NCBI RefSeq assembly: GCF_002006355.2
Contig: NZ_CP096981.1
Location: 273,218 to 337,217, forward strand
DNA: 64,000 nucleotides
Reading direction: 5' to 3'
Source: Clostridium felsineum DSM 794
GTDB lineage: Bacteria > Bacillota > Clostridia > Clostridiales > Clostridiaceae
This document shows positions 34,027 through 43,533 of this stretch, piece by piece. The notes beneath the pieces are model-generated. The model had not been told where the DNA came from. It worked only from the letters and a program-made list of their open reading frames with translations, and did no database searches. The position numbers and the translations under genes were made by a program. The first letter of the stretch is position 1. Each line of letters begins with the position of its first letter.

Positions 34027-35097
34027 TTATTTAAGCATTTTATCCACGGCATCACATACTATTTTTTTCATGTTCTCACTATTGAAGTTGTAATAAATTT
34101 TATTATCTACTTTGTTTTCTGTTATAAAATTGTTATAAATTAAAGAATTTAAATGATAGGATATGGTTGAATTAGAGAGCTTTAGGTTTTGGGCTATTTC
34201 TTTACCATAAAGGGGTTTTTCATTTAGTAGTTTCAATATGTTTAATCTTGTTTCGTCACCAATGGCCTTTAATATTTTTAAAAGAGAAGCTAGTGCTTCA
34301 GAATCCTTTAAGTTAAGTTCCTTAAATCTATAACCTATTAAATAGTACTCAGCATCTGTAAAAAGACTGGAACGTAAATAAGCGAATTCATAGAAATAAG
34401 AAGCTGAAACGTATATTTCTGAGGTTGAATCATAATTTCTTCTAGTTAAGGCTTCCATATATTCCTTTGTGTTTATTTCAATATCGTGAATTAATTCTTC
34501 TTCATAGTTTAAGACTTTTTTGTTTATCTCAGGTAGAATTTTTATGTACATGTTCTTATAATACCACTCTAAAAGATTTACGAGATCATTTTTCATTTTA
34601 TAAGGATCAATAAAAAATTGAAGTAGCTCCCACTTTTTATCACTATCAATGCATATGTTATTATTTATAAAATCAATTGCTTTTTTTTCATCCTTCAAAA
34701 GAGTTTTTACTAAGGAATTCATTTCTGATATATTCATTCCATCTAAATTAAAGCCTGAGCTTAAGAAGCTTGATAAAATTCTACTGACCTCAAGTTTTTT
34801 TATATGTACTAAAAAGGCTTCTATATCAGAAAGCTTAGTTTTTACAATTTCTGTAACAAGGCACATCCCGTAAAAGGTTTCTTTATTAAAAAAGGTATTA
34901 ATTTGTTTATTAATTTCCTCTGGAAGCTCTTCCTTTGATTTATATATCCAATCTAATATGTCTGTATTAAATTCTCTCTTCTCATCACTGCTAGTAAAAA
35001 AATCTTTATCACAGTTAAGTCTGAAAAGACTTCCTAAAAAGTCTAAAGCTTCAGAATGTATAAGCTCTATGTTATCTATAATTTTAATAATTATCAC
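34027..35097 (-). CDS. ArsR-family regulator with long N-terminal domain
   Basis: 356 residues. The C-terminal 90 form the ArsR winged helix (about 262-350; LLKILKAIGDETRLNILKLL, GKEIAQNLKLSNSTISYHLN). The N-terminal 250 are helical and of a type found in larger DUF5937-like ArsR proteins; no ligand motif seen. The start is unclear. The GTG at 35097 lies inside its own GAGGTGATA ribosome site, and no ATG/TTG follows in the next 20 codons, so GTG or an ATT codon just downstream would be used. Two matching palindromes (before this gene and before the MFS gene) suggest it controls both. Confidence 0.82.
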   Translation of the reverse strand: MIIIKIIDNIELIHSEALDFLGSLFRLNCDKDFFTSSDEKREFNTDILDWIYKSKEELPEEINKQINTFFNKETFYGMCLVTEIVKTKLSDIEAFLVHIKKLEVSRILSSFLSSGFNLDGMNISEMNSLVKTLLKDEKKAIDFINNNICIDSDKKWELLQFFIDPYKMKNDLVNLLEWYYKNMYIKILPEINKKVLNYEEELIHDIEINTKEYMEALTRRNYDSTSEIYVSASYFYEFAYLRSSLFTDAEYYLIGYRFKELNLKDSEALASLLKILKAIGDETRLNILKLLNEKPLYGKEIAQNLKLSNSTISYHLNSLIYNNFITENKVDNKIYYNFNSENMKKIVCDAVDKMLK

Positions 35098-35116
35098 CTC
35101 TTTAACCTTATTATAG

Positions 35117-35132
35117 TTTGATATCTATCGAA
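35117..35132. promoter_or_regulatory. ArsR-type operator before its own gene
   Basis: TTTGAT-ATCT-ATCGAA, 20 nt before the regulator start; matches the site at 33979-33994. Confidence 0.72.
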
Positions 35133-35421
35133 TGTCAAATATTTAAAAAAAAACAAATAAATAAATATATAGAATGTTTAATGTAAAAAATATTCACATT
35201 AATAATTACAATAAAATACATAAGGGTACTAACCTGGTATATTATAAATAAATATGATTTTATTAAAAAAAATGTTTTATTTTCTTGAATTTTGGTATAT
35301 AATAAAAATGTAAAGGTTTTAAAGCTGACTTTTAAAGAGAGGTTATACTGGAAGTTTTTAATGTGAGTATTTATACATAAAAGAATTAACTTTCCGGTAA
35401 ATGGTCGATAATATAACTTGT

Positions 35422-35453
35422 AAAATGCACTTGTTTTTATGCAAGTGCATTTT
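35422..35453 (+). terminator. leader hairpin before the ABC transporter
   Basis: AAAATGCACTTG (35422-35433) against 35442-35453, 8-nt loop, followed by a short T run. It could be an attenuator of the ABC gene or the end of an unseen small transcript. Confidence 0.5.
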
Positions 35454-35596
35454 GTAGTTTATAATAAATTTGCATTATAAGATTTTATTTTTATAAAAAT
35501 TTGATTGTATAATTTGGGTATATATAGTAATATATATGGAAAAAGATTGATTATTTGGGATTAAAACATATTAAAGACTAAGAGGAGGAGATAAAG

Positions 35597-37429
35597 GTGG
35601 AAATGCCTAAACAAAATATTACAATAAAAGATATAATTAAGTCTTTTAAGTATTGGCCAAGGCTTCTAAGCCTTCTTTGGGGTGTAAGTAAAAGTAATCT
35701 TATAATTATAATAGTGTTAACTCTAATAAATGGTCTTACACCTACACTTTCGTTATTGGCGTCACAGCATCTTATAAATGAAGTACAAATTCATATGAAT
35801 AAATATTTTGCTGCGGTACTTACCGCATTTATTGTATTCATTATAATTTCTTTAGTAACAGATTTTTTTGGTGGCATTGTAGTGTATTTTCAAACAGTTT
35901 ATCAAAAGGTGCTTATATATAAGCTAAATGTAACACTTATGGAAAAGGCAAACAGTTTAAGTTTAAGTGATTTTGAAAACTCAGAAATCTACGATAAGCT
36001 TTCTAGGGCTAAAAATCAAGTATCCTATAGACCTTATCAGATTTTAAACTCTATATTAACAGTAATGAGTTCTATAGTTACTTTAGTATCATCTATGTTA
36101 GTAGTTCTTGCCTGGAAACCGTGGATAATAATAGTTCTTATAATTTTCCCTGTAATATCATCTATATATACCTTAAAGGTTGGACAATTAGAATTTATGA
36201 TTCAGTGGAAGAGAGCACCAAAGGAAAGAAGAGCCTGGTATTTATCTTACTTATTAACTAATGACCAATCCTTTAAGGAAATAAAACTGTACGGTATTGG
36301 AAACCACATCTTAAAAAAATACAAGGATTTAAATAAAGAATTTTATGATCAGGATAAATATGTAGCTAAAAAGAGAACTGGAATGATATTCTTCTCTAAT
36401 TTTATGGAGCAAGTATCAGGAGATATAACCTTATTTTTTATAATTTGGTCTGCTTTCATGGGAAAAATTTTAATGGGTAGTACAGTAGGACTTATAAGGG
36501 CTGTATCTTTAGTGCAAAGCAACGTAAAAACCTTTATTAGTACTTTCTTTGATATGTATGAAAATAACCTTTTTATTGAGCAGCTATTTGAATTTTTAGA
36601 TGTGCCTGCTTCAAAGCTTGATATGATAACTGATGGTGGTATAACTGTTGAAAATATAGAAACTGTAGAGTTTAAAAATATCTATTTTAAATATCCTAGC
36701 CAAACTACAGAAACACTAAAAAACATAAATTTAAAAATAAATGCTGGTGAAAATATAGCCTTAGTTGGTAAAAATGGTTCAGGTAAAACCACGTTAATAA
36801 AGCTTTTATGTGGTCTTTATGAAATAACTTCAGGAGATATTTTAATAAATGGTATTTCCATAAAGGACATAAATATTATAAAGCTTAGAGAAAAAATAGC
36901 TACAGTATTTCAAGATTTCTTAAGATATGAAATGACGGTTAGGGACAATATAGGGCTTGGAAATTTAGAATTAATTAATGAAGACGATAAGCTTAAAAAG
37001 GTGGCACTGGATGCAGGCATATATGATGCTATTGAAAAAATGCCTAAGAAATTTGATACTCAGCTTGGAATGTGGTTTAAAGAAGGGACACAATTTTCTG
37101 GAGGGCAATGGCAAAAGATAGCACTGGCAAGGGCGTTTATAAGAAAGGCAGAGCTAATAATATTGGACGAGCCTAGTTCTGCTTTAGATCCACTGTCAGA
37201 AAGAGAAATGTTTGATAAATTCCTTCAGTTAACTGATAGAAAAATTGGCTTATTTATAACACATAGATTTATAAATGCTAAATATGCTACAAGAATAGTT
37301 GTTCTTGATAAGGGTGAAATAGTTGAAGAAGGAACCCATGAAGAACTTATGAAAATTGGTGGACAATATAAAAGCTTATATGATGTTCAATATAATATAT
37401 ATGAAAATCAAAAAGTTGATATAAGTTAG
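35597..37429 (+). CDS. ABC exporter half-transporter (permease plus ATPase)
   Basis: 610 residues. N-terminal half: six transmembrane helices (first about 32-60). C-terminal ABC domain: Walker A LVGKNGSGKTTL (near 390), Q-loop FQDFL, signature FSGGQWQKIALA (near 500), Walker B LIILDEPSSALDP (near 520), switch His in ITHRF. The GTG at 35597 has GAGGAGG 8 nt upstream; an ATG two codons later is the alternative. The length and fused form fit homodimeric exporters of lipids, drugs or peptides. No peptidase domain and no precursor gene nearby, so the substrate is unknown. A terminator follows. Confidence 0.9.
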   Translation: MEMPKQNITIKDIIKSFKYWPRLLSLLWGVSKSNLIIIIVLTLINGLTPTLSLLASQHLINEVQIHMNKYFAAVLTAFIVFIIISLVTDFFGGIVVYFQTVYQKVLIYKLNVTLMEKANSLSLSDFENSEIYDKLSRAKNQVSYRPYQILNSILTVMSSIVTLVSSMLVVLAWKPWIIIVLIIFPVISSIYTLKVGQLEFMIQWKRAPKERRAWYLSYLLTNDQSFKEIKLYGIGNHILKKYKDLNKEFYDQDKYVAKKRTGMIFFSNFMEQVSGDITLFFIIWSAFMGKILMGSTVGLIRAVSLVQSNVKTFISTFFDMYENNLFIEQLFEFLDVPASKLDMITDGGITVENIETVEFKNIYFKYPSQTTETLKNINLKINAGENIALVGKNGSGKTTLIKLLCGLYEITSGDILINGISIKDINIIKLREKIATVFQDFLRYEMTVRDNIGLGNLELINEDDKLKKVALDAGIYDAIEKMPKKFDTQLGMWFKEGTQFSGGQWQKIALARAFIRKAELIILDEPSSALDPLSEREMFDKFLQLTDRKIGLFITHRFINAKYATRIVVLDKGEIVEEGTHEELMKIGGQYKSLYDVQYNIYENQKVDIS

Positions 37430-37434
37430 AGAAA

Positions 37435-37468
37435 AGCAGCTAAGAAGCAAGATTACTTCTTAGCTGCT
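37435..37468. terminator. bidirectional terminator overlapping the PBP stop
   Basis: A perfect 13-bp stem AGCAGCTAAGAAG against 37456-37468. The right arm encodes the last codons of the convergent PBP. Confidence 0.88.
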
Positions 37469-39243
37469 ATATTATATATGCCGTAAGTAGCTAAATAGTC
37501 AAAGATTTGGCTGTAAAGTTCTTTTGCTACAGGGGCAGCAACAGTTGACGCATAGTAATTTGTAGCCGCATCAGGTTCATCAACAGAAACCAAAAGGGTT
37601 ATTTTAGGTTTATCCTTAGGTGCCATGCCAGCAAAGGAGGCTATATACTTTCCTGGTTCGTAGCCCCCACCCTTTGAGCTTGCCTTTTCAGCGGTTCCGG
37701 TTTTTCCAGCTATATCGTAGGAGGGTATATATGCCTTATGTCCTACACCAGCTTGATCGCTAACTACATGAATCAGGTAATCACGTAAATTCTTTGCTAC
37801 AGCTTCATCTAATATTTTCTTTTTTCCATAGTCAGAGTACTCTTCATCAACTATCCTATTGTTTTTATCATCATTATGAACTATTTCCTTCATAACATGA
37901 GGTTTTATCCAGTTACCGCCGTTTGCTATGGCATTAAAGGCAGCTAAGTAGCCTACAGAAGTAACAGAAATACCTTGTCCAAAAGAGTTTATTGCAAGAT
38001 CTACAGGGCTAGTTTCTGATGGAGGTCTAACTGTTCCAGTTGCCTCATCAGGTAAGTCTACTCCGGTTTTTTCGCCAAGACCAAACAGCTTTTCATATTT
38101 ATATAATCTCTCCTTGCCAAGTAAATTTGTGCCTAATTCCATAAAGCCTACATTACAGGAGTTCTTAAGAATATCAACAAAATGTTCTTTACCATGTCCT
38201 TCAGGCTCCCAGCAGTGAATGGTGGTTTTATTAATCTTTAAGCTTCCATCACAGGTAAAGACGGTATTATCATTGACTACTTTTTCAGCTAAAGCAGCAT
38301 AGGAGGTGATTACCTTAAATATGGAACCAGGCTCAAAGGCATTTTCAACTGCGGTATTTCTTAAATTTGAGGTGTCCTCCTCTTTGGGGTTATTTGGATC
38401 AAAATCAGGTTCTGATACCATAGCTAGAATTTCACCATTATTTGGGTTCATGACCGTAATGGTTACAGATTTAGCTTTGTTATCAGATAAGGCTTTTTTA
38501 GCAGCCTTTTCAGCAATTAATTGTATATTTTTATCAATAGTAAGAACTATATCATGTCCGCTTTTAGGTGCTGAGTACTCAGAATTTCCATAAGGAAGCT
38601 GATTTCTCATAACATCTGTTTCAATGGTTTTATGACCGGGAGTACCCTTTAATATTTTATTGTAGGATAGTTCTACTCCAGAAGCTCCAAAGCCGTTAGA
38701 ATCAACATAGCCAAGAACACTAGAGAGAAAATTATTATTTGGATATTCACGAAGGAAGTCATCTGAATAAATGAAACCAGTTAATTTTAAGGCTTTTACT
38801 CCATCCACTTTTTCTTTACTAAGATGACGAGCTAAGGTTATAAATCTCAAAGGCACTCCATTTGAAGTTTTAGACAAACTAGAATAAATGTCATCGGAGG
38901 AAGTACCTAAAACATCAGACAGTTTAGAGGAAAGTTTTTTTAGTGTCATTTTTTTAGTCTTTAAACAGGATAGCAAAGTATTCATATCTACATCTATTTT
39001 ATAATCACTTAAGCTAACAGCGAGAATATCTCCATTGCAGTCAAAGATGCGTCCTCTTTTTGGGGTAATTGTCACTTCATTTTTCCATTGATTTATAGAA
39101 TAAGCTTTAAAATTATTGGATTTATCTAGCATTATATATATAAGTCTAAATATTATAAGTAAAAAAACTGAAATCAAAAGAAAAAAAACAAAAAACAGCT
39201 TTTTACCAAATTCTAATTTTCTATTTATAGTTGAATGCTTCAA
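37453..39243 (-). CDS. class B penicillin-binding protein (SpoVD/FtsI type)
   Basis: 596 residues. N-terminal membrane anchor (about 14-38), dimerisation domain (about 50-220; PKRGRIFDCNG), transpeptidase domain (about 230-590) with SxxK at Ser307-Lys310 (EPGSIFK), SxN at Ser362-Asn364 (NSCN) and KTG at 514-516. There is no C-terminal PASTA repeat, unlike full SpoVD. It builds peptidoglycan crosslinks in septation or spore cortex. TTG start with AGGGTG upstream. It stands alone; a plasmid-borne extra copy could change sensitivity to beta-lactams. Confidence 0.9.
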   Translation of the reverse strand: MKHSTINRKLEFGKKLFFVFFLLISVFLLIIFRLIYIMLDKSNNFKAYSINQWKNEVTITPKRGRIFDCNGDILAVSLSDYKIDVDMNTLLSCLKTKKMTLKKLSSKLSDVLGTSSDDIYSSLSKTSNGVPLRFITLARHLSKEKVDGVKALKLTGFIYSDDFLREYPNNNFLSSVLGYVDSNGFGASGVELSYNKILKGTPGHKTIETDVMRNQLPYGNSEYSAPKSGHDIVLTIDKNIQLIAEKAAKKALSDNKAKSVTITVMNPNNGEILAMVSEPDFDPNNPKEEDTSNLRNTAVENAFEPGSIFKVITSYAALAEKVVNDNTVFTCDGSLKINKTTIHCWEPEGHGKEHFVDILKNSCNVGFMELGTNLLGKERLYKYEKLFGLGEKTGVDLPDEATGTVRPPSETSPVDLAINSFGQGISVTSVGYLAAFNAIANGGNWIKPHVMKEIVHNDDKNNRIVDEEYSDYGKKKILDEAVAKNLRDYLIHVVSDQAGVGHKAYIPSYDIAGKTGTAEKASSKGGGYEPGKYIASFAGMAPKDKPKITLLVSVDEPDAATNYYASTVAAPVAKELYSQIFDYLATYGIYNIAAKK

Positions 39244-39418
39244 ATTAACACCCTACTTTCTGTAAAAATATTCCAAATACAATAATACCACATATTTTAC
39301 CATTTTTACAAAGTCATTTAAAGCATACTTTCTAACTTAATTATAAAAATGTGGTGTTATATGGTAAAATGCATGTTATAATTATATTAAGTAAATTTTT
39401 TGAAGCAAGGAGGAGAAT

Positions 39419-40645
39419 ATGGAAACTTATGAGATAGTATCTGTAGGAGAAAAACTTAAAAGGCTTAGAAAAAAGTACAAGGTAAAGCAAGAGGCTTTGG
39501 CAGGAGATGAAATCACTAGGAATCTCATAAGCCAAATAGAGCATAACAAGGTAAGGCTTACTGAGAATTCTGCAAGGATAATGCTTCAAAATCTGAAACA
39601 AATCTGTAATAAAAGAAATATAGAGGTTTGTGAAGATATAGATTACTTAATGGAAGATGAGAAAGCTCAAGCAGTTAAGATAGTGGACAAATATATAGAT
39701 GAGCTTAAAAAGCTAAGTACATATAAGGGTGATAACTTTTTAAGTAAACTAGCTCAGACAGAAGAGTTTTTGGCTGACTTACAGCTTAAATATAAAAAGA
39801 TAGAGGTTTTTAATTTAGCAGGAGATTATTTTTTAAGTAATAGTGATTTTTATAAGAGTGCACTATATTATGAAAAGGCAAGAGCACTTATGGAAGTTGA
39901 TGCTGATAAGGATGCTATGATTTTGGTGCTTAGGAAGTTGTCAAAAGTGTATCCATATATAGGGCAGTATGAAAAAACTGTAGCTGTAAGCGAGTATGCA
40001 TTAGAAAATTTCAAAGATATGGATGAAAAATATTATTGCATTTTTATTTATAATAGTGTACTTGGATATTTGAGACTAGAAAAGTATGAGAAGGCCTTAG
40101 ATAAAATACATATTCTTGAAAAAATAATTAAAATCACAGATGTAGAGAGGTATAGCGATATATTGATACATAAAACATATTGCCTAAGTTATCTTAACAG
40201 ATATGATGAAACGTTGGAAACCTGTTATAAGATATTAGATATGTTACAAGATAAGGATGGAATGAGATACATAGTGGCAATGGTTAATGTATGTGGAGTC
40301 TATGATAAGTTAAAAGATTATGCTTCAGCAAGAAAGGTAATGAAAATTATATTCGATAAACTGAAAAAGTTTAATGATAATGATTTTTATGTAGCTGAAG
40401 TATATTTTGAGATGGGGAAAATATTGCATAGAAGTCTGAAAGAATTTAATAAGGCAAAGGAATGTTATATAAAAGCTTTAAATGCTTGTGAAAAGAAACC
40501 AGATTATTACTTAACAAAAGAAATAGCTACTAGATTAATCGAGCTTTATACAGAGCTTGAAAATCCTGAAGATAGGAAAGAAGTAAAGGAAAAAATCTTA
40601 GAATTAGAATCCAAGAATAGAAAAACTGATACAAAGATATGGTAA
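39419..40645 (+). CDS. RRNPP-type HTH-TPR regulator, no linked peptide gene
   Basis: 408 residues. N-terminal XRE-type HTH (about 8-68; VGEKLKRLRKKYKVKQEALA, RNLISQIEHNK), then about eight TPR-like helical repeats (100-400). This is the layout of peptide-sensing RRNPP quorum regulators (Rap, PlcR and the Qsr group described in C. acetobutylicum). GGAGGAG precedes the ATG. It is a tandem paralogue of the next gene (first 65 residues about 65 percent identical by eye), but the 170 nt after it hold no small secreted-peptide frame, so it may be an orphan that senses its neighbour's peptide. Confidence 0.85.
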   Translation: METYEIVSVGEKLKRLRKKYKVKQEALAGDEITRNLISQIEHNKVRLTENSARIMLQNLKQICNKRNIEVCEDIDYLMEDEKAQAVKIVDKYIDELKKLSTYKGDNFLSKLAQTEEFLADLQLKYKKIEVFNLAGDYFLSNSDFYKSALYYEKARALMEVDADKDAMILVLRKLSKVYPYIGQYEKTVAVSEYALENFKDMDEKYYCIFIYNSVLGYLRLEKYEKALDKIHILEKIIKITDVERYSDILIHKTYCLSYLNRYDETLETCYKILDMLQDKDGMRYIVAMVNVCGVYDKLKDYASARKVMKIIFDKLKKFNDNDFYVAEVYFEMGKILHRSLKEFNKAKECYIKALNACEKKPDYYLTKEIATRLIELYTELENPEDRKEVKEKILELESKNRKTDTKIW

Positions 40646-40816
40646 ATAACAACATAATTCTATTCATTTTGAAAGTAAATTGATGTAAAAGTTACTTAAT
40701 AAAAATAATAATTAGATATAATATAAAAATTAATTTTTTTGGAAGAATATAATGAAATATAAAAAAATGTATGATATACTTTAAATAGTCAATTAATTAC
40801 AGTTAGGAGAATCTAT

Positions 40817-42121
40817 ATGGACACTTATGAGATAATGTCTATCGGAGACAAACTTAAGAACTTAAGAAAAAAATATAATCTAAGTCAAGATGATTTAGCA
40901 GGAAATCAAATAACAAGAAACCTCATAAGTCAGATAGAGCACAACAAAGCAAATCTCACTAGAAGTTCAGCTAAGATAATGCTTACAAATTTAAAGAAGA
41001 TTTGTGATAAAAAAAATACTGAAGTTGAGGAAAACATAGATTATTTATTAGAAGATGAGAGATCACAGGCAAATAAGGTTCTCGATAAATACATTAGAGA
41101 GCTTAAAGATTTAACTGTGTATAGGGATGGTGCTTTTCTTAGCAAATTATCTGAAATTGAAGAATTTTTAGCAAAATGGGACATAAAAGACAAGAAGATA
41201 ACTATTTTTGAAATGGCAGGAGATTACTATTCCAATATAAGAGATTTTTATAATAGCTCAATGTATTATGAAAAAGCGAAGGCTATTATGGATGGGGATA
41301 TTCATAATGAGGACATGCTTTCCGTGCTGAGAAAATTATCCATGATTTATTATTATATGGGGAAGTATGAGGAGGATATAAAGTGTTGCGATTTTGCCAT
41401 AAATCATTTTGATGATATGAGTGAAGAATATTATTGTATATTTATATATAATAGATCATCATGTTACATGAATTTAAAACAGCATGATGTAGCTTTAGAG
41501 GGTTTTAAAGAAATTAAACCAATAACGAAAAAGATGGGTATGGACAAGTATTATGATGTATGCATTCAAATTGCAACTTGTTTAGCAGAGCTTGGAGAGT
41601 ATGATGAAAGCTTAATAGTTTACAATAAAATACTAGATTATGTAGGCGAGAAAAAGTATGAAAAGCATATAATGGTGTTTATAAATGTAGTAGAGATTTA
41701 TATGGTACTTGGAAATGATGAGAAGATAAAAGAGAATTTAAATTTAATTTTTGAAACCAAGAAACATTTAAATGAAAATTTTGTTTATTTACCTGAGACT
41801 TATTTTCAAATCGGAAAAATAGGTAAGAATTTAAAAGATTTAAAATTAGCGGAAGAATATTATGAACAAGCATTAACTTATGCTAAAAAGAATATGAGAT
41901 ATTATGTAGAAGCTGATATTTTATGTGAATTAGTTGATTTATATATTGATAAAAATAGTAAAGAAAAAATATTGGATGTAATGAATGAATTTTTCATCCT
42001 AACAGGCAAGGAAGGTAAAATAAGTACAAAGGTTATGTATAAATTAATAGACTTTTATCTAAGTATAAAAGATATAAATTCGCTTAAAGATATATTAAGT
42101 TTCAGTAAAAAATTCATATAA
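40817..42121 (+). CDS. RRNPP-type HTH-TPR regulator with downstream peptide gene
   Basis: 434 residues: XRE HTH at 8-68 (IGDKLKNLRKKYNLSQDDLA) and TPR helices from about 100 to the end (e.g. FYNSSMYYEKAKAIM, LAEEYYEQALTYAKKN). TTAGGAGAATC precedes the ATG. A 39-codon gene follows after 16 nt with signal-like sequence, the classic cassette of receptor then pheromone precursor. The imported mature peptide would bind the TPR domain and change DNA binding. Targets unknown. Confidence 0.88.
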   Translation: MDTYEIMSIGDKLKNLRKKYNLSQDDLAGNQITRNLISQIEHNKANLTRSSAKIMLTNLKKICDKKNTEVEENIDYLLEDERSQANKVLDKYIRELKDLTVYRDGAFLSKLSEIEEFLAKWDIKDKKITIFEMAGDYYSNIRDFYNSSMYYEKAKAIMDGDIHNEDMLSVLRKLSMIYYYMGKYEEDIKCCDFAINHFDDMSEEYYCIFIYNRSSCYMNLKQHDVALEGFKEIKPITKKMGMDKYYDVCIQIATCLAELGEYDESLIVYNKILDYVGEKKYEKHIMVFINVVEIYMVLGNDEKIKENLNLIFETKKHLNENFVYLPETYFQIGKIGKNLKDLKLAEEYYEQALTYAKKNMRYYVEADILCELVDLYIDKNSKEKILDVMNEFFILTGKEGKISTKVMYKLIDFYLSIKDINSLKDILSFSKKFI

Positions 42122-42137
42122 GAAGGGATTTGGTAAT

Positions 42138-42257
42138 ATGTTCTTTAAAAATCACAAAAAATTAGTAGTAGTTATAGCGGTATGTATTCTATTTTTAGGG
42201 TTTATAGGAGTATTTAATAATCATCTACTATCGTTTTTTCCAAATGTTTCATGGTAA
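42138..42257 (+). CDS. candidate quorum-sensing peptide precursor
   Basis: 39 residues: MFFKNHKK basic start, hydrophobic core of about 18 residues (LVVVIAVCILFLGFIGVF), then a short C-terminal tail NNHLLSFFPNVSW. GAAGGGATTTGG lies before the ATG. It begins 16 nt after the RRNPP regulator stop and ends before two terminators. The layout is that of exported RRNPP signal precursors, where the last few residues become the pheromone. It is too short for routine gene calls. Mature peptide borders are inferred only. Confidence 0.8.
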   Translation: MFFKNHKKLVVVIAVCILFLGFIGVFNNHLLSFFPNVSW

Positions 42258-42314
42258 TTGGTAACGTTATCTTAAAAAATTAACAAAAATACATATGAGA
42301 AATTATTAAATTAG

Positions 42315-42342
42315 AAAAGAAGAGACTACGGTTTCTTCTTTT
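42315..42342 (+). terminator. terminator of the RRNPP-peptide cassette
   Basis: A perfect 9-bp stem AAAAGAAGA / TCTTCTTTT, running into T6. Confidence 0.8.
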
Positions 42343-42396
42343 TTGTGTTTAATATCGTTTGTATACTAAAAGAATATGAAAAACCAGATAAACTAA

Positions 42397-42437
42397 AAAA
42401 GCCTGTATATGTTGTATTAAGCCATATATAGGCTTTT
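42397..42437. terminator. second, bidirectional terminator
   Basis: A 15-bp stem AAAAGCCTGTATATG against CATATATAGGCTTTT, one mismatch. Confidence 0.82.
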
Positions 42438-42526
42438 AAAATAATCATCAAAAAAATAATCATATAGTATGCTAATTGAAAAATAACGCAACAAGGATAC
42501 GTTTAGTGGTGTTATTTTTCAATCTA

Positions 42527-43312
42527 TTAAAATTCTCCAACCTCATGCAAAAATCTATAGAAGAAAGCAGCAACATAGCCTTCAGCATATTTAACAGTTA
42601 CATTAGCAACGGAATCCCAAGAATCTGAGCTACTTTTTACTTGATCCTTAAAGGAATAAGAGTATTTAGCACAGTCATTTAATATATCATTGCAGTAACT
42701 ATTAAAGTCTTCTGAATAATAATTGTTATATTTATCTGTAGTATTTATAGCATAGTCAGCTTGATGATCTTGAACAAATTGCTCATATTGAGAATGAGTA
42801 GTTAGTACAGCTATCATATTTGCAGAATGGTAAGGCACATTTACATCCTCTAAGAAATGACAAGCTCGTCCTAATTCCTGCATAGAATAAGTTCTATCCG
42901 TTTTGTAGCTGGCTACAGCATTACAAGCGTGCTCTTCAAATTTTGTAAGAGCTGTTATTTTAGATGCGGGAAGAATAGAAGGAAGATAATTTTTATTTGT
43001 GTAGGGATCGTAGAAATGATATGCGAAAGCCCATTGATTTTCATCTTTATCAGGTTGATCACAGTACTGTTTTACTATGGGCTCATAGTTTGTAATAAGC
43101 TTTTCTAAATTTGCTCCTTTGTCGTTTCCAAGTATGGCCATAGCATGTCCTGTTATAAATTCATGAGTTCCCTTTGCACCATCGCTTGTGAAGCCATAGG
43201 TACGACTTGGAGTAATAGTTTTAGGTGTTTCGGCAAAGGCTGTAAAGGAAAAAGTAATAGTTAATGCTGAGGCTAATAAAGCCGTGGTAACTTTTTTAAA
43301 TACATTTTTCAT
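42527..43312 (-). CDS. secreted zinc-dependent phospholipase C, catalytic domain only
   Basis: 261 residues: signal peptide (1-27, AFA cut) and one alpha-helical PLC domain related to the Clostridium perfringens alpha-toxin N-domain and Bacillus cereus PLC. Metal ligands visible: His50 (KGTHEF), Asp in the QPDKDEN segment (85-90), His99, His152-Asp156-His162 (HFLEDVNVPYH), His173 and Glu177 (HSQYEQF). The N-terminal Trp that binds zinc in the mature toxin is not seen, and the C-terminal C2-like lipid-binding domain is absent. It may thus be a nutrition or phosphate-scavenging enzyme of low toxicity. Strong AGGAGG before the ATG. Confidence 0.88.
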   Translation of the reverse strand: MKNVFKKVTTALLASALTITFSFTAFAETPKTITPSRTYGFTSDGAKGTHEFITGHAMAILGNDKGANLEKLITNYEPIVKQYCDQPDKDENQWAFAYHFYDPYTNKNYLPSILPASKITALTKFEEHACNAVASYKTDRTYSMQELGRACHFLEDVNVPYHSANMIAVLTTHSQYEQFVQDHQADYAINTTDKYNNYYSEDFNSYCNDILNDCAKYSYSFKDQVKSSSDSWDSVANVTVKYAEGYVAAFFYRFLHEVGEF

Positions 43313-43533
43313 AATAACCTCCTAAAAAATTAAAATATGTTAAATTATACTATTTTTATAATATGTATAGTATAAATTATCTATTTTTGTATGTCAATGC
43401 TTAACTTTTTTGAATATATTATGTTTAGGTTAAAAAATAAACAGAAAATTAACTTTACAAATGATTTATAAGTTTAAATTTATATAAAAAGGAAATAATA
43501 GAAATATAATATGGAACTAAGGAAGTGCATCAC

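Larger units (their letters stand above)
35098..35596. other. 500-nt divergent intergenic region
   Basis: Holds the ArsR operator (35117-35132), AT-rich sequence and a perfect 12-bp hairpin at 35422-35453 about 145 nt before the ABC transporter gene. No coding frame with a ribosome site. Confidence 0.55.
42258..42526. other. convergent gap with two terminators
   Basis: Only terminators and AT-rich sequence; no other frame seen. Confidence 0.6.
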
